DNA of 64,000 bases from NCBI GenBank assembly GCA_905250125.1, contig CAJNOL010000931.1, positions 1 to 64,000 on the forward strand. Reading direction: 5' to 3'. Position numbers and translations under genes: made by a program. Each line of letters begins with the position of its first letter. The first letter of the stretch is position 1. The notes beneath the pieces are model-generated. The model made no database searches, was not told the DNA's origin, and saw nothing but the letters and a program-made list of their open reading frames with translations. The stretch is from Rotaria sordida (Eukaryota > Rotifera > Eurotatoria > Philodinida > Philodinidae). This document shows, in pieces, positions 39,701-52,365 of this stretch.

Positions 39701-42205
39701 AATGGAAAACTTTGATGAAAACTTTGTATTAAAATTTTATTCATTGATTTAAACTGAATATTATTAATTTGGTTATTTTTCTGTTCATGCTCTTTATCAA
39801 TCGAATTTGAGATGGCTAAGCAAAAATCTAATGGTTGCGACTAAACTCAAGTGAATACTGACGCATACAAATTCGGACACTGAAGTAGCAAATTTATTTT
39901 CCTAAGTTGTCAATAACTTTCGCCATCGAAACATACTGGTCTATATGTTCTAGTAGAGTGACTGACTCGAATTTCATCAACAATTTCGCTTTATTCAATA
40001 CAAACCTTATATATGTATACATATAAATACTTTCCTAAATATTTTATAAGCAGAAATTTTTTGTTGCGGAAAAGAGCAAACATTACTCTACCGAATTCTA
40101 CAATTTGTATTTGAAATCGATTAGTTTTAAACAACTGAGTATTTGCCGATACATCAAACTTTATTTTCAGTTTCATTTCATTCTTCTCGCTTCCAAATTC
40201 TATCATACCATCAAAAGTGCATTGTGAGAATATGAAATTTGCAGTGTAGATCTGTCTACCGTAGACATAGTACAGAACAATTTTTGCTAGAAAAAGAAAA
40301 TGATCGTTTATGTGGAATACAGAGTTGTTTAAAGATCTGTTGGAATCAATTATTGAAAAAATAAATAAATACACCGCTTTTCTCCATGCAAGAAACCTCA
40401 GCTATTTCAATTTTGAATTTCGTCTTTTAAAAACCCTCAAATATTCAGTGTCGAATACAATAGAGATCCTTGAATGTCTATCATTAGTATTCAATTCCTT
40501 CAAAATTCGATGCTAGACATAGTTTTTCTCACAGCATATGCTTCGAACTTTCTAACGCATTAATTCATCTATTTTGAGTCTGCCAGTTATGATGCACTCT
40601 TCGCGTAGCTATTGCATTTCTCTATTCTAAATGTAAATACAATTAGTGGCATTTGTTCATAGGAAAAAAAATCGAGAAAATATGGGAGAACCGATGTTTG
40701 ATGTTGCTGCACATTTTATTGACTCACAAAAATGAAACTTTTTCTCTAAGTATTTTCTGTAGTTTTGTGATATATGTTTATCTGATATAAAAATATAGTT
40801 TCGTTGATTTTTTTTGTAGATCTGATAATTCAGTCACAAATGGTATACTTAATGCTACAATTCTCTCTTAACAATATTTTCGATAATTCTCTACGTATCT
40901 GCTTGGATCGTTCCAAGACGTAAATTTTCATGCTCTATTCTACCTAACAATTTTATTCGTACTCTAGCTTTCTCGTATTCCACCTTTCTATGGACTTGTA
41001 TTAATCTTACCCTATCAAAATGTCGACAACGATTATCATACAGAGCTTTAGCTTATGCCTCGAAAAGAAGTCTAATTGATACTGTTATTCATCTCAAAAT
41101 AAAAGAAGGATGGTTATTTTTCGAATAACTCCTCAACGAAGAGAGCTATCATCTTGTAGTTCTCACCATTAGAAAGAGGCTGATGTACTGCATCTTTCTA
41201 TTTAATGTTAAATAAGATCAGCTCACAAACTTGATGAACGGTCAGTGAAATTCAAAGAAGCATCTAAAGTGCTATGAAAATTGTATAGAAGTTTACTTAT
41301 ATAAGAGTTGCATCAGATTCGCCTACTCAAGATTTACAATTCTAAACAAACCCAAAATTTTTACAGTGCCTTGTTCAAAAGTTATGCGTCCAACATTGAT
41401 GGTGACAAATGCTCAAAACAACCTTTTTTGTAAATTTTTTCAAGTTTAAGCAATTTGACGTCTATCAACAAAATATTAGACTTTCCATCATTATGAATCG
41501 AACGAAACTATTCATTTTACAGGAATATCCTTCTTTGCCGTATAAAAGTAGTGTTAATCATAAAACATCTCATTTTCACTATCCTGTTCGTAAATCATGA
41601 TGACACAACATATTCCTACATGTTGAATGTCTTTTTAATATATGAGATTAGACATGTAGCTGCTTTTGAATCAGTAGTAGTAGCATGAAACTAGAAACGA
41701 TGAATAGATTTTCTTTATGAATCATTCATTTCTTCAGTCTCGGAATCCAGTTCGTCGTCATCCAGTAAATTGTCTTCGAGCTGTTCCGTAAAAGTATCGA
41801 ATCTCTTGAACATGTCCTCAATATTGTATACGAGTGAAGAACGTATCCATTGTACCGTTTGAGGAAAAAAATCGAAAAAAATAAATTTCCTATTCATAAT
41901 AAGAAAAAAATATCTATTAAGGTCAATCCTCCACAAAAAAAAGTCAATCTTTGTCAAAAAAAAAATAAAAATTAAGATGAATACATGGAAAGATATCCTG
42001 AAGTCTGAGCTGTAATAAATGACAGGATGTTTTATTTGGGACCTCATTTTTTTTCCAAAAATTCCCGCCATTTTCTGCTTGAAAAAATGCTTTTTTTTAG
42101 CTAAATCAGAGAATGTTTTTTCGTTTTTGTCTCAGTTTATGCTTTTTTGATCGCGCAACCCAGAATTCTCTGTTGGTCCTCATTCTATATATTTTATTAT
42201 TTTTA
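39701..42205. other. Intergenic, with a possible glutamate-receptor fragment
   Basis: At 40852-40893 the + strand encodes FSLNNIFDNSLRI, very close to FSNAIFDNSLRI of the neighbouring receptor, followed by decayed sequence. Minus-strand ORF 41715-42071 ends in an acidic stretch but has no supporting context. A diverged repeat at about 42040-42180 recurs at 49800-49950. Confidence 0.35.
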
Positions 42206-42256
42206 GGTAGGGTGTGGATGTGAGTGAAGAGAAGTCCGACAACCATGCTCCATCCA
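42206..42256. repeat. Telomere-like G/C hairpin 9 (weak right arm)
   Basis: GTAGGGTGTGGATGTGAGTG followed by AAGAGAAGTCC and CAACCATGCTCCATCC. The left arm is clear, the right arm is short. Confidence 0.45.
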
Positions 42257-43251
42257 TGTTCTGGCTAATGTTCTAGTGCAAAATTAAATCATTTTGAAGT
42301 GATCTCTTGACCACATAGAGTTTTTCCGAGACAACTTTTGAAGAAACTTCAATTTTAGTACAGAATGATATGTAGAGCTCTTCTGTCTTGCTCTTACAGT
42401 TTAATATGTCTTTTCTATAAGTACATGATAAATTGTAACATCGCTAAAATTCGAGATGGCTCTTTAGAAGGTTGGTTCCATAATATACTGAGCACTATTA
42501 TTGATAATATATCGTGATGCTATAATTTTGAGCTGATAATACAAGAGTAGTGAAAAATATTGGTAGGACAAACTTATTTGCATTCAACTGAATTTTAAAA
42601 GAACGAAAATTCAGATAGCAGAATAGTAGCTAATGTCTTCTTGAAATCCGGTTTAATCGAATGCGTATCACTAAAACTGGTTGATGACATAAATTCAGGG
42701 TTCTCTGTGAATATCTTTCCATCATAATACTTCAAAACTATATCAGAATGGTGACCATGGGCTAGTATTTGATTTTGTATTTGTTGTCAAGGCAAATTGC
42801 GATCCAAAAGAACATCGATTACCAACAAATATTTGGCAAAAAAGAACGTATGGATTGATGTAAAAATCACAGGTTTCTTCGAAGCTAAGTTCATTTAATC
42901 TCAAAAATAGACATCATGGAATTCGATTCAACGACAATAACCTCATACAGAGAATGGAATATATCGGCAATACTATCAGAAAAGAGAATTTTGAAAGCTT
43001 GTTCGATGACAGACGTATTCAAATGCATAAATTCCTCCCTATGGAGAAATATCAGTTTGAAAAATATACTGCAACAACCTTCAGATCAACGATTAAAGAA
43101 GCGTACTCAAAAATTTTGTGTTGTATTTATTAGTTCAGTGTCAGATAAAAATCTAAAAACTTCCATTAAAAGGTACCTAGCAGATTAGAGACCTAATTCA
43201 ATTCAAGCTGTCAATCTAGTTTTCGATCACAATGAGTTGATATTGCTGCTA
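42257..43251. other. Intergenic / 3' flank of lamin-like gene
   Basis: No supported gene. A + strand ORF at 42916-43188 has no recognisable domain. No extra 3' exon carrying a CaaX end for the lamin-like gene was found in its nearest part. Confidence 0.35.
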
Positions 43252-45255
43252 TCAATCACATACTATCCAATCATTTGTCGCCGACTGTATGCATGATGCT
43301 TTCTCTTCGCCCTTTTCATCAAGAAGCTGTGTTTCGATCTTGTCACCAATACCTAGACAATGGTAGAAGAGACTAATAAGTAAAATAGCTTGATACAATC
43401 ACGTACCCATTGAAAATACATCGTTAAGAATAATTTGCTGGTGTAGGGATGACGAAAAAGCACTTTGATCCGACGATTTTTGAGCAACTGCACCGCCTAA
43501 TTTCGAATAGACTCTTAATTCACTACCTGGCAGAAGTCGAACCCCATTGGGTAGTGTATACTGAAGTACCATCTTTGAATCAACACGCCGTTTCAGTAGC
43601 CATCTCGAAATATCGATAACTGCACTAGCCGATTGATTCATCAGACGAATGTATGTGCTATCGAGAGGACATTCTTTTTCCGAAAAAAGAGAAGAAGTAG
43701 TGATCAGAGTCGTCCATACTCTTTTCTTCAATTTGAAGCTTACCGATATTAATCGATCCGCGACATTGACTTTCTATAATGAATTTTCTTTTCTTTGTAA
43801 TTGAAACTACCGAAGAAGAGGGCATCTCAATCTGTTTCACTATTCCACATTTGATCAATAGATGACGATAAATAATAATTTCGCTTTCTAAGTAGACTTT
43901 TCTAGAAATATCATGCAAAAAGAAAATTGTGCTCTATGTTTCAACCAGCAGCAAACTTTCTAACCTTCGTCGTATTTCTTCGACACTACTCACCATTGCC
44001 ACGATACTTTCCTGTAAACCATATAAATCATTCGACTGTGCTTCGAATCGTTCTTCATCTTGGATTTGAATGGTTTTCAATTCGGATTCTAATTTAGCTT
44101 TAAGCAATGAAAGGGAAATGTGTTTTTTTAAAGAAAAAACTAATAGAACACGAGAAATAACATTTTACTCACAGTATATTGCTTCCGATTTCAATAGAAT
44201 TTCTTTTTCATAGGTAAGTTTCTTCTGTACTTCTTCATATTCACTCTGGAGTTTCTGCTGAATCTTTATATATTTTTCCTGCTTAACTTGTTGATATTGT
44301 GTTATTTGTTCTAATTCGATTTGTACTTCTTTGCTTTTCTCTTCATAAAAACTGATTGTTTCTTGACGAATTGCTTCATATAATAGTTTGAAATCATGAC
44401 GTATTTTCTCAACAATTTGTTCCCATTCAAGCTTCCAGAATTTCGCAAAATCAGACATATCCATTGAAAATAAATCGCATTTGCTAGAAGCAAAAGGAAA
44501 AATTTTTCTATGAAAAGAAGACAACAAACAATGGATATTCACTTTAGTTCATATGAATAAAAATTCTTGAAATATTTAATTTGATTCTTCGTCATTTGCA
44601 CTCTGATTTTCAATTCATTTGTTTGTTTCTTCGCAAGAGACCAATCGTTAGTCAATGTCATATACTGTTGGAATGTATCTTTACATGTTGCACGATAACT
44701 TTCAACTTTCGGTTTCAATTCTGCATAGGATGTGCGTAGATGGACAAGATTAGATGCATATTGATCCAATTCTTGTTCTAATTTCAATCGTTGCTCATCG
44801 ATCGATTGCTTTTCAGCCTGGATCATTTGCTGATAGATTTTAATTTGTAGTTGGAAGAGTTCAATTTCCGACTCGTAGCGAACTTTATCGTAGTTAACGG
44901 TCATCATATCAACCTGTAGACGATAATGTTCATCATTTTGTTTGTCGGTAGTACTAATAATGAACGATTGCCGTCGTAAATCGGCTAGTTTTGTAACATA
45001 ATTTGAATTTTGTGATTCCAATTGCTGAACACGATCAACGAGGAAACGCAATTGTTCGTTCAATTCAGTTAGCGCATGTTTTTCGTGCTGATATTCTGCA
45101 TTGAGATCAGTTTTCAGTTGTTGGATTTTGACGAATGCTGACGAAATATAATGAACAGCATAACTAGGGTGCACTGGAAGAGGACGGTATGTAATAGTTG
45201 AATTAGAAGTTTTCGTATTATCTTCTTCACTAATGATGAGTGAATCTACAGACAT
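43252..45255 (-). CDS. Lamin-like intermediate filament protein, 6 exons, 560 aa
   Basis: Structural filament protein, probably of nuclear-lamina type. Exons complement(join(43252..43352, 43407..43673, 43744..43901, 43965..44097, 44173..44483, 44543..45255)) total 1683 nt with all phases closing. Short head (~35 aa), then an alpha-helical rod of about 360 residues with heptads. The rod ends in the filament motif KVYLESEIIIYRHLL (387-401), followed by a lamin-style nuclear localisation signal TKKRK (421-425) after SSSVVSI. A lamin-tail Ig-like domain (about 426-545) has FIIESQCRGSINI, YIRLMNQSA, DISRWLLKRR, LPNGVRLLPGSELRVYSK and NDW near the end. The product ends WIVCD, so the C-terminal CaaX prenylation box of most lamins is absent. 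The chosen ATG follows GACAG/TAG acceptor-like sequence by a few bases. The alternative call is an invertebrate cytoplasmic IF with lamin tail, but the NLS favours nuclear. Confidence 0.88.
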
Positions 45256-45868
45256 TTCTACTGTCAAAAATCTATTAATAAAGAGAAAACGTTAAAAAAT
45301 ATGTGAATGATTCGTCAGAAGAATGCCATTCGGATAGAAATAGAAAAATCGAAACGTAGCATTGTTATACCTTGCTGTCACTCTCTACTATATATATATG
45401 TTTCACCTGTTCTATCCTCTCCAACGTAATCTTTCTAAAAAGTTGAGAACAACGGCTAGGATAATGATGACAAAAAATAGAAAGAATGTTAAAACGAAAT
45501 TTTTGTCAGCATGCTGCTATATGGGTATATTCATGAATGAAAGAAGACATTTCAAACGGATAGCTGTTCTCTCTTCTTGTTACTATCAATATGTGAATTC
45601 TTTCTTCTTAAATGAAAACCTACATAAGGTGAAAAGAAAAATTGATCAGGCATCAATCAACGTAGAAAACATTCTCTGCCACTTTTTTTTTCAGTAGGTT
45701 ATTCTGAATTATATAACTAACGTTTTAATTCGCATCTAATCGCTAATGTATACAGAACTGATTGAAGACTTGACAGCAATGGGTAATGTTAAATTTAACT
45801 GAATCATTACTGCTTCACTCTATTTTATTTCATCGACCCAATTAGTTACTTCGTACTCTATTACCATT
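45256..45868. other. Lamin-like gene upstream region
   Basis: 5' flank of a minus-strand gene. ORF 45362-45697 (+) has no recognisable content. Confidence 0.35.
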
Positions 45869-45926
45869 AGGGTGTAGATATGACTATGGCTATGGGTAAA
45901 GGAAAGTCATTCATAATCACACATCC
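45869..45926. repeat. Telomere-like G/C hairpin 10
   Basis: AGGGTGTAGATATGACTATG... left arm, core AAAGGAAAGTCATTC, right arm ATAATCACACATCC. Degenerate. Confidence 0.5.
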
Positions 45927-46186
45927 TGTTCTTTGCACCACTGAAGGTATCCAGGTTTGAGACTTAAGGATTGAAAAGCTAAAACAATAAAATCTAACTT
46001 GTGACATGCGAAATTTTTTTTACCTGCGAGAAAATCAAATAATTAAAGCCAAATACTAGAACTTATTCTCTGAAAATAAGGCAGTAAGTGAGAGCATATT
46101 CTCAGGTCATTCTTGCTCAGTAAGAATCGGTGGTCTTCATCATGTTCCTATGAATTCCTTGCAATTCAATTTCGACACCTTTTTTT

Positions 46187-46329
46187 AGTGGGTGTGGGTG
46201 TGAGTGTGGGTGTGAGTGTGAGTATGAGGATGTGGATGTGGGTATGAGTGAGGGTGTGAGTGTGAGTGTGGGTGGGATGTGGGCTTTGGTCTCACCTTCA
46301 CTGACATCCACACCCCACACCCACACCCT
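46187..46329. repeat. Telomere-like G/C hairpin 11 (longest G arm)
   Basis: Nearly 100 bp of GTGTGGG/GTGTGAG-type repeat at 46187-46283, core TGGTCTCACCTTCACTGAC, then ATCCACACCCCACACCCACACCC. The core recurs, inverted, in hairpin 16. Translation of either strand gives spurious His/Pro-rich ORFs. Confidence 0.85.
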
Positions 46330-46774
46330 TATGTTACTTCGGGATGAACCATCAGCTTTAAATTAAAATTAAGCTTTGACTGATATCTTAAGCAATCGTA
46401 TTTAAAAGCCAAACTGCAGATACGACTTATTCGTTAATGTTAAATGTTAGCAAGTCATTTAACTATTAATGTTCAATTTCAGTTTCTCCATTTAACACTT
46501 ATTACGCTTACACTCAAGTTTTAATGATTGCATTAGGAAATTCCCATTTCTTCTCTACTTCTGTGCGAACAATATATGGTGTTATTCGAACCATTACAAA
46601 GATGGCCTCTGATAATCCTCTAAATGACTCGAACAACACTACGTTTTGTCTGTAATAGTGTAAAGAAAAACTCTGTTCTAATCTGTTTGGCTAACGGGGG
46701 AACGTTGCCAGGTGTTACACGCTGTTTCGAATCGAATGCATGCTCTTTCGTAAAACTTAATGAGTACAATATCT

Positions 46775-46826
46775 GGATATGGGTATGAATCAAACCAATA
46801 CTTATACCTACATTCATACTCCTACC
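46775..46826. repeat. Telomere-like G/C hairpin 12
   Basis: GGATATGGGTATGAATC, short core, then TTATACCTACATTCATACTC. Degenerate copy with GTATG-type units. Confidence 0.5.
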
Positions 46827-49275
46827 TTACTGTTACTATCAACAAAACAAAGAGTTGACTACGATGTTACAATAGAGTTAGTTTTCAAGCAGCTCAAGCT
46901 ATGAATTGAGTCTTCCTCACCACCACTAGTACGCTTTCAGCACGATCAAATAAATAACACTCATTTGCTTCTCGAGCACATCATGTTTTTCCACACATGA
47001 AACTGATAAATAGACTTTCATGCAATGTAATAACAGGACATCATCCATTTCTCTAGTATATACACAGCTTTTGTATTCTTCTCGCATGCTTAGATCTTGT
47101 ACAATGAATATGCTCTGTAGGAAAACAAAGATTTCACAGTACTGACTTTCGATGATCGCATAAAGTAATGTTTTTTCTGAATTTTCCCCTTGATACACAC
47201 GGAAAAATTTTTACAGGAAAACCACCGTCAACAGCAGTTTCTCTAAAGAAAACTACGGTGCCATTACAATAACTGCGATTGACAGCGATTCTTTTGCACC
47301 GCATAGAACAAAAACCACAGTCTCCTCAACGATTATTCCGGTATTCACTATTATGATATTTACCGGTTTCAAATACCTCTGTATACTCATTGAAAATCGC
47401 AGTATTGGGTATGTGCTATTTAGCGGCTTCATATACCGCGGTATCCATGTCTCAAAATAGAAAAATACTCATTACAATATATGCTTTGTATAAAAGTAAT
47501 AAATGATGAAAAATAAGAAGTTATTTTTCAAGCATTCTTCAAGTGAAGTTTACGTTTGATCCTACGTAGTCAATTCATTAATAATCTTGCTTATGTAAAA
47601 CAAATCCTTATGAAGTATGCTTCAAAACAGTAAAAAAATGTAACACAATATCTATTCTTACTAAAGAGAAAAAAAGAATTTAAAATAGAGAACTACTTTT
47701 CAGACATACTGTGTAGAACTCAAATAGGCTGACGACCTGTATCATAGTCACGGCTCACGACCATCAGTTTTTCACAAGATTGTTTCAAGTGAAATAGCAT
47801 TTCAATACACCGCGATATTCGCTGGAGAAAGCGTGGTTTTGTAGACTATAGTGCATATATGACTACCATGGTCTTTACTCATTTTGTGTAATACGTCATT
47901 TGGGTGTGGAAGAATGCGTAAGAACAGAGATGATGTGGTGCCCTACTATTTCTACGATATTTTATTAACTTTCACAATAATTTCGTCACTGCAAAGTGGC
48001 TTTGAGATAATGAGACTTGTAAAGTTCACTGCATCGTCACACGCAGAGCACTTTAACTGACCCTTACAAAACGCATAACAGTGCGGAAACTAACAGATTC
48101 AAGTGCACATGTTCTGACAATTTCAAATCACGATTCATTTGAATATTACATTGGATGTAGCACATTTAAAGAAGGCCGTTTGAAAAGCAACCTGAATGAC
48201 AAACAGCCTTCGATTACACAGCACTCATATAAAATCACAAAAAATCCATGCTATTGGTAGAATACATTGCTCGAAAAGCCGATAATTTCTCATTTACGTA
48301 CATTTGGCAACTTCGGATTAATTATTGTCAAACGTCCAGTAAAAATCTATGCAGTTAAACGATAATTTCAATAGTCTATGATACAACTTCTACCAATTGG
48401 CGAAACTCACTATGATAAAATTCATGTTTTTCAGTCCAAAGGGTTCTACCGAAAAGTGGCCTACTTTTACCTAAGAAATAAATCTAGATAGGCTGATCAA
48501 ATATATTGAGGGAGTCAATAAATGATAGGAGGGACGAAAGGTTCTACACCTTTTCACATTTCTTTACTTACATTTATCTGTTGAACTTGCACAAAGTACT
48601 CTATCGTCGTTGAGTGAAACAACAAGTGATTAAATGTTTAATTGTATACAATAACAACTTTTCTTTTCCTTCCTCTGTTTTTCGATCTGTAGTGTACCTG
48701 TTAATACTGAGTTTCGGAGTCTAATTAATGTTTCTGTACAGACGCATCAATCAGATTTTATTATTGTACTACAGCTTGCATACTAAGGACAATGGAGGAT
48801 TGTATAAACAACCAATTATATATTTTCAAGGTGAGTAGTCCCTGAATACTTTAATGGCTTTTTCTTACTTGCCAACTTTCGGATGAAAACTCACCTTGAT
48901 TGTCGTACTGTTAACAGACTGCAAATGGTGAATATTTTTTGCGGTTAACACATGAAGAGACGTTTTTTTCATCACTATACATTTTTTTTTCGTTATTCCT
49001 GCAATAATTTTTTATTTGCAAAGGTATTCTTCAAGTAGCAGTGATTCGTTTGCTCTACCTTGAAAACGATCTCCATTGTACGGCAACATCAATCATTGAA
49101 GATGTGGAGCAAATACTTTCATGCAGCTATTCATAATGGTGAGAGCTGCTAGCTATTTTTCGCAAATTATGAATAAAGATCATTTTATCATGGCAGAATA
49201 TTAGTAAAATTCAGCCAGGATAATCAAGATTTCTTTTTCTGTCGACCATGATTGTTAAAATGCTATATCGTCAAC
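46827..49275. other. Intergenic; possible decayed inverted-repeat element
   Basis: No gene. 47193-47890 has weakly inverted ends (GATACACACGG... and ...TTGTGTAATAC) and internal repeats of ATACCGCGGTAT-like sequence, perhaps an old MITE. A plausible short first exon at about 48791-48830 (ends CAAG|GTGAGTAG) could not be extended. Confidence 0.35.
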
Positions 49276-49330
49276 TGGGTGTGAATGTGAGTGCTCAGAT
49301 GAACCTTACACAACCACAACCGTATCCACA
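49276..49330. repeat. Telomere-like G/C hairpin 13
   Basis: GGGTGTGAATGTGAGTGCTC, core AGATGAACCTTA, then CACAACCACAACCGTATCC. Confidence 0.5.
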
Positions 49331-50261
49331 GCTAGACAAAAGCTCTGTGGTTGATGATTGAAACTATTTTATTGTACTGTCAAGGTGTGTAATGTGGCAA
49401 AAAGTGCACTTAAAACTATCTAATTATTGTCTTTTGTAACAGTTTATCATTCAACGCTCTACAAGAGTTGTATGGCAAATAATTGATGCATCTATCTTCA
49501 TTCAGCAAAAGACACATCGAAAGTGACAAAATATTTTGTCACCTATGGTTAATAGACTTTTCAACTCAGAGAGACAAAGAACGAAAAAAATGAATTTATC
49601 GTGCATAAAAATCTCACAATTTAACGCGTAAAAACGTTACCGTTTTTGTTAAATATCTGACTAAAAATTTTTCACTGAGAAATTTCGTTAAGATCTCTCA
49701 AACAAAGTCACTTTTCGTCAGAATGATCGAAACTAAGATAAATGCATAAGAAGATAGGCCGTGATCTGATCTCTCATAAGCGACAACATTTTTTACTGAG
49801 TATCTTTTTTTTCAAAAATTTTTGAAGATTTCCGTCATCCACTATTTGAAAAACAAGTTATTTTCAGGAAAATAACTGAAATTGTTTTTCATTTTTTTCT
49901 CAGTTTGTGATTTGTCGAATACATAACCCAAGTTTACCTGTGCAAATTCATGTTGTGTATTTCAAATTTTCTTTTCGTTGGAAAGAGCACGTTCGGATGG
50001 AGGGTATCACAGGTTCATTTTTTTTAAATAAGCCTTTTTAATATCATATAAGAAAACATCTCTATAGAAACAATGCTATGTTGTGGAATTCACATATATT
50101 TTCGAAGAAAATGGTGAGTATAAGTTTTAAGTCGAAGTTTCATGGTTCCTCCCTTCCCTCACTCCCTCTATTACAAACACTTAGCAACGTAGGCCTCTAT
50201 TGCAGATCTTAGCAACTCCCTTCAAAAAAATACTGTTTGAAGTGCAGAAATACAATAATTA
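49331..50261. other. Intergenic; contains diverged repeat copy
   Basis: 49800-49950 resembles 42040-42180 (TTTTTCTCAGTTTGTGATTT versus TGTCTCAGTTTATGCTTTTT, with similar flanks). No gene. Confidence 0.35.
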
Positions 50262-50385
50262 TAGTCCACAAGAGATTTTTTATTTTATTTATTATGTATT
50301 AGTTTTATGAGGCTAGAGATCATGCGTGAGTTCCACATTTCAGCCTAAATGAGGTTGCGCTAACAAGCTTTTTTAAGACAAAAGA
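50262..50385 (-). pseudogene. 3' fragment of a second mariner element
   Basis: Read on the minus strand it matches the 3' end of the mariner at 34905-35015: AACTTGTTAGCGCA-like, CTGAAATGTGGTACTCAC-like and CTAATACGTGATA-like blocks occur in the same order with about 20 percent differences by eye. Only about 120 bp is left, beyond the coding region. Confidence 0.6.
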
Positions 50386-51028
50386 ATAGTTTTGGAGAAT
50401 TATTAGAAAGTTATAAGAAGCTACTGAGTTACCTTCGTCGCAATTGTTCGACGCAAGACAGCCGATGGAAGAATTGGCTTTTTGTCAGCCCATTTATTCA
50501 TTCGAAAGTGGAAAACAATATACAATTGTTACTTACATGATTTTGTATTGTCAAAAGTTATTGAAAGTATTGCTCAACAATTTGGAAATTTGTTTGCTAC
50601 TTCCATTTTTTCTTTGTCGCACCATCTCATCACTTCATATAATCATGCAAAATAGTCAAACATCACACACACCCGTTAAAGTTCGGCTTCATCTTAAAAT
50701 CAAGAGGAACTTTTCAACTTGCTAGATTAACATTTCCGTCTTGTATCATTGGTGGGTTACGTGTACTTTTTTCAAAAATGCAATATTTTGTAGTAAATCA
50801 AAAGCGAAGCTTGAAACATGATAGTATCACTAGTGAGATTTGTTTTTTCTTGAAAATCTATGTGAAACTATTTGATGATGCTTCAGCAAGTTCAACATGC
50901 ATACCAAAGTTTCTATTGTCATACACTTCACTTTCAAAAGATTTTTATGTAAGTCGTAGTGACGTACAAAGAGTCAATCGACGAATATTATACAAAAAGA
51001 GGATGCGAGAGGGAAGAGAAGAGCTGTC
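50386..51028. other. Intergenic, no supported gene
   Basis: Two + strand ORFs of 93 and 85 codons were seen; neither has recognisable domains or splice context. Confidence 0.3.
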
Positions 51029-51070
51029 TATGTGAGTGTGGATCTTTCTTTTCTCACACCCACATTCTAT
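51029..51070. repeat. Telomere-like G/C hairpin 14
   Basis: TATGTGAGTGTGGATC, core CTTTCTTTTC, then TCACACCCACATTCTATG. The GTGGATC-TTCTTTTC core type is shared with hairpins 4, 5 and 17. Confidence 0.7.
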
Positions 51071-52276
51071 GTCTCTATTTTATTATTTGAAAATGTAACT
51101 CGAGTTGTTAGTTATTCTGAGTTTCAAATCATCAATCGAGCTAAATCCAAACATCGAGATGTTAATAACTAAGAATCGAACATTGTAAAAGCAATCATAA
51201 TATTTATATGTCTCTTTCACTTAAGAATTTGATCATCTTAATTAATCGAAACAGACAAATAATTATTAGAAGATGTCATATAAGCAAAAAAACGATACAT
51301 CTCTATAATGTGCTCGGTTATTTTTCGAATAAATCTACGACATCCGTAGCAAGAAGCTTTTAATTTTCACCAGTGCGAAGAGAGAAGCGGCGGACATCTA
51401 TCTATGTAGCAGCCAATTTGTTGAATAAGATACATTTCTTTCAATTTACAATAAACTTGTCTAAAAAGCTGAAATTTACCTTTGATCATAGAGAATTTTT
51501 CTCTGTTAAACAGAACAATATCAACATTATATATCTAGCAAAAGGGACATTTTACTATAACTTTTGTAAACTGATTCCTCAATTGGTACATAGGCTTCCG
51601 TCCCTACTTGGTCCTTTTTAATGATGAAAATCAAACATCTCTAACTACTGTTGTTCTAGAATCATTCAAAAAAAGCTATTAATGCCATCCCTGTGAGATT
51701 AAAATGTGAAATATGATTGATCTGTTCCACGTGTTAAGCAGCATCCTACACATGACGGTCGTATTATCCTTGATGGTTCGGTAGAGTAAACTGTCGCAAG
51801 AGTGCGTGCATTTATCTACTGATGCACACCCATAATCATACTCATCTATGCTTTAAAGTCACTCTGCAAAAAAATTTGAAGATTTGCAGAACCTTTATAT
51901 GAGTTCTGCTATTGGACGAAACGCAGAACCGTCGAAATGGTTCTATTCTGCGTTTACAGTGTCACATTATTTAAATGGTTTATCATTCTAGCTTTCTCAT
52001 GTCAATTGTACCATTACACTGCAAAAAAATTAGGGTTTATTACAAAATCAAAACGTTTTCTCCATTTATTATTCTCCAGATTTCTTTTCGATGTAGGTTC
52101 TGCATCTGAAAAGCAGTTGAATGTTACAGTGCCGTCTTTTATACCGTTATACCTACATCTTTCACTGTAAAAAAAAACGTAGAATAATAAATATTTAAGG
52201 GTTTATGAAAGTGCAATGTATACGAAACCCTTATCTACCGTTTATGAAAGGCCCCGTAAGATTGATAAATCCTTAA
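51071..52276. other. Intergenic, left flank of piggyBac
   Basis: No gene. Near 52195-52260 the motif AGGGTTTATGAAAGTG... and its inverted form appear, matching the right flank beyond the piggyBac, so the transposon landed inside an older repeat. Confidence 0.35.
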
Positions 52277-52365
52277 CCCTTTGGTTACGGGGTTTTTTAT
52301 AGATAGATTTTTTATTTTTCGTTCTAAAATAGTGTGTAATGAGTTTCATTAGTATAGAGAAGCAT

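Noticed and set aside
41715..42071. 118-codon minus-strand ORF with acidic tail
   Set aside because: Mostly Phe/Ile-rich, no domain; the acidic end alone is not enough to call a gene.
47193..47890. Element with weak terminal inverted repeats and ATACCGCGGTAT motifs
   Set aside because: The inverted ends match too poorly by eye to define boundaries or duplication.
48791..48830. Short ATG exon ending CAAG|GTGAGTAG
   Set aside because: The next open stretch at about 49022 meets a stop in the matching phase, so no gene could be built.
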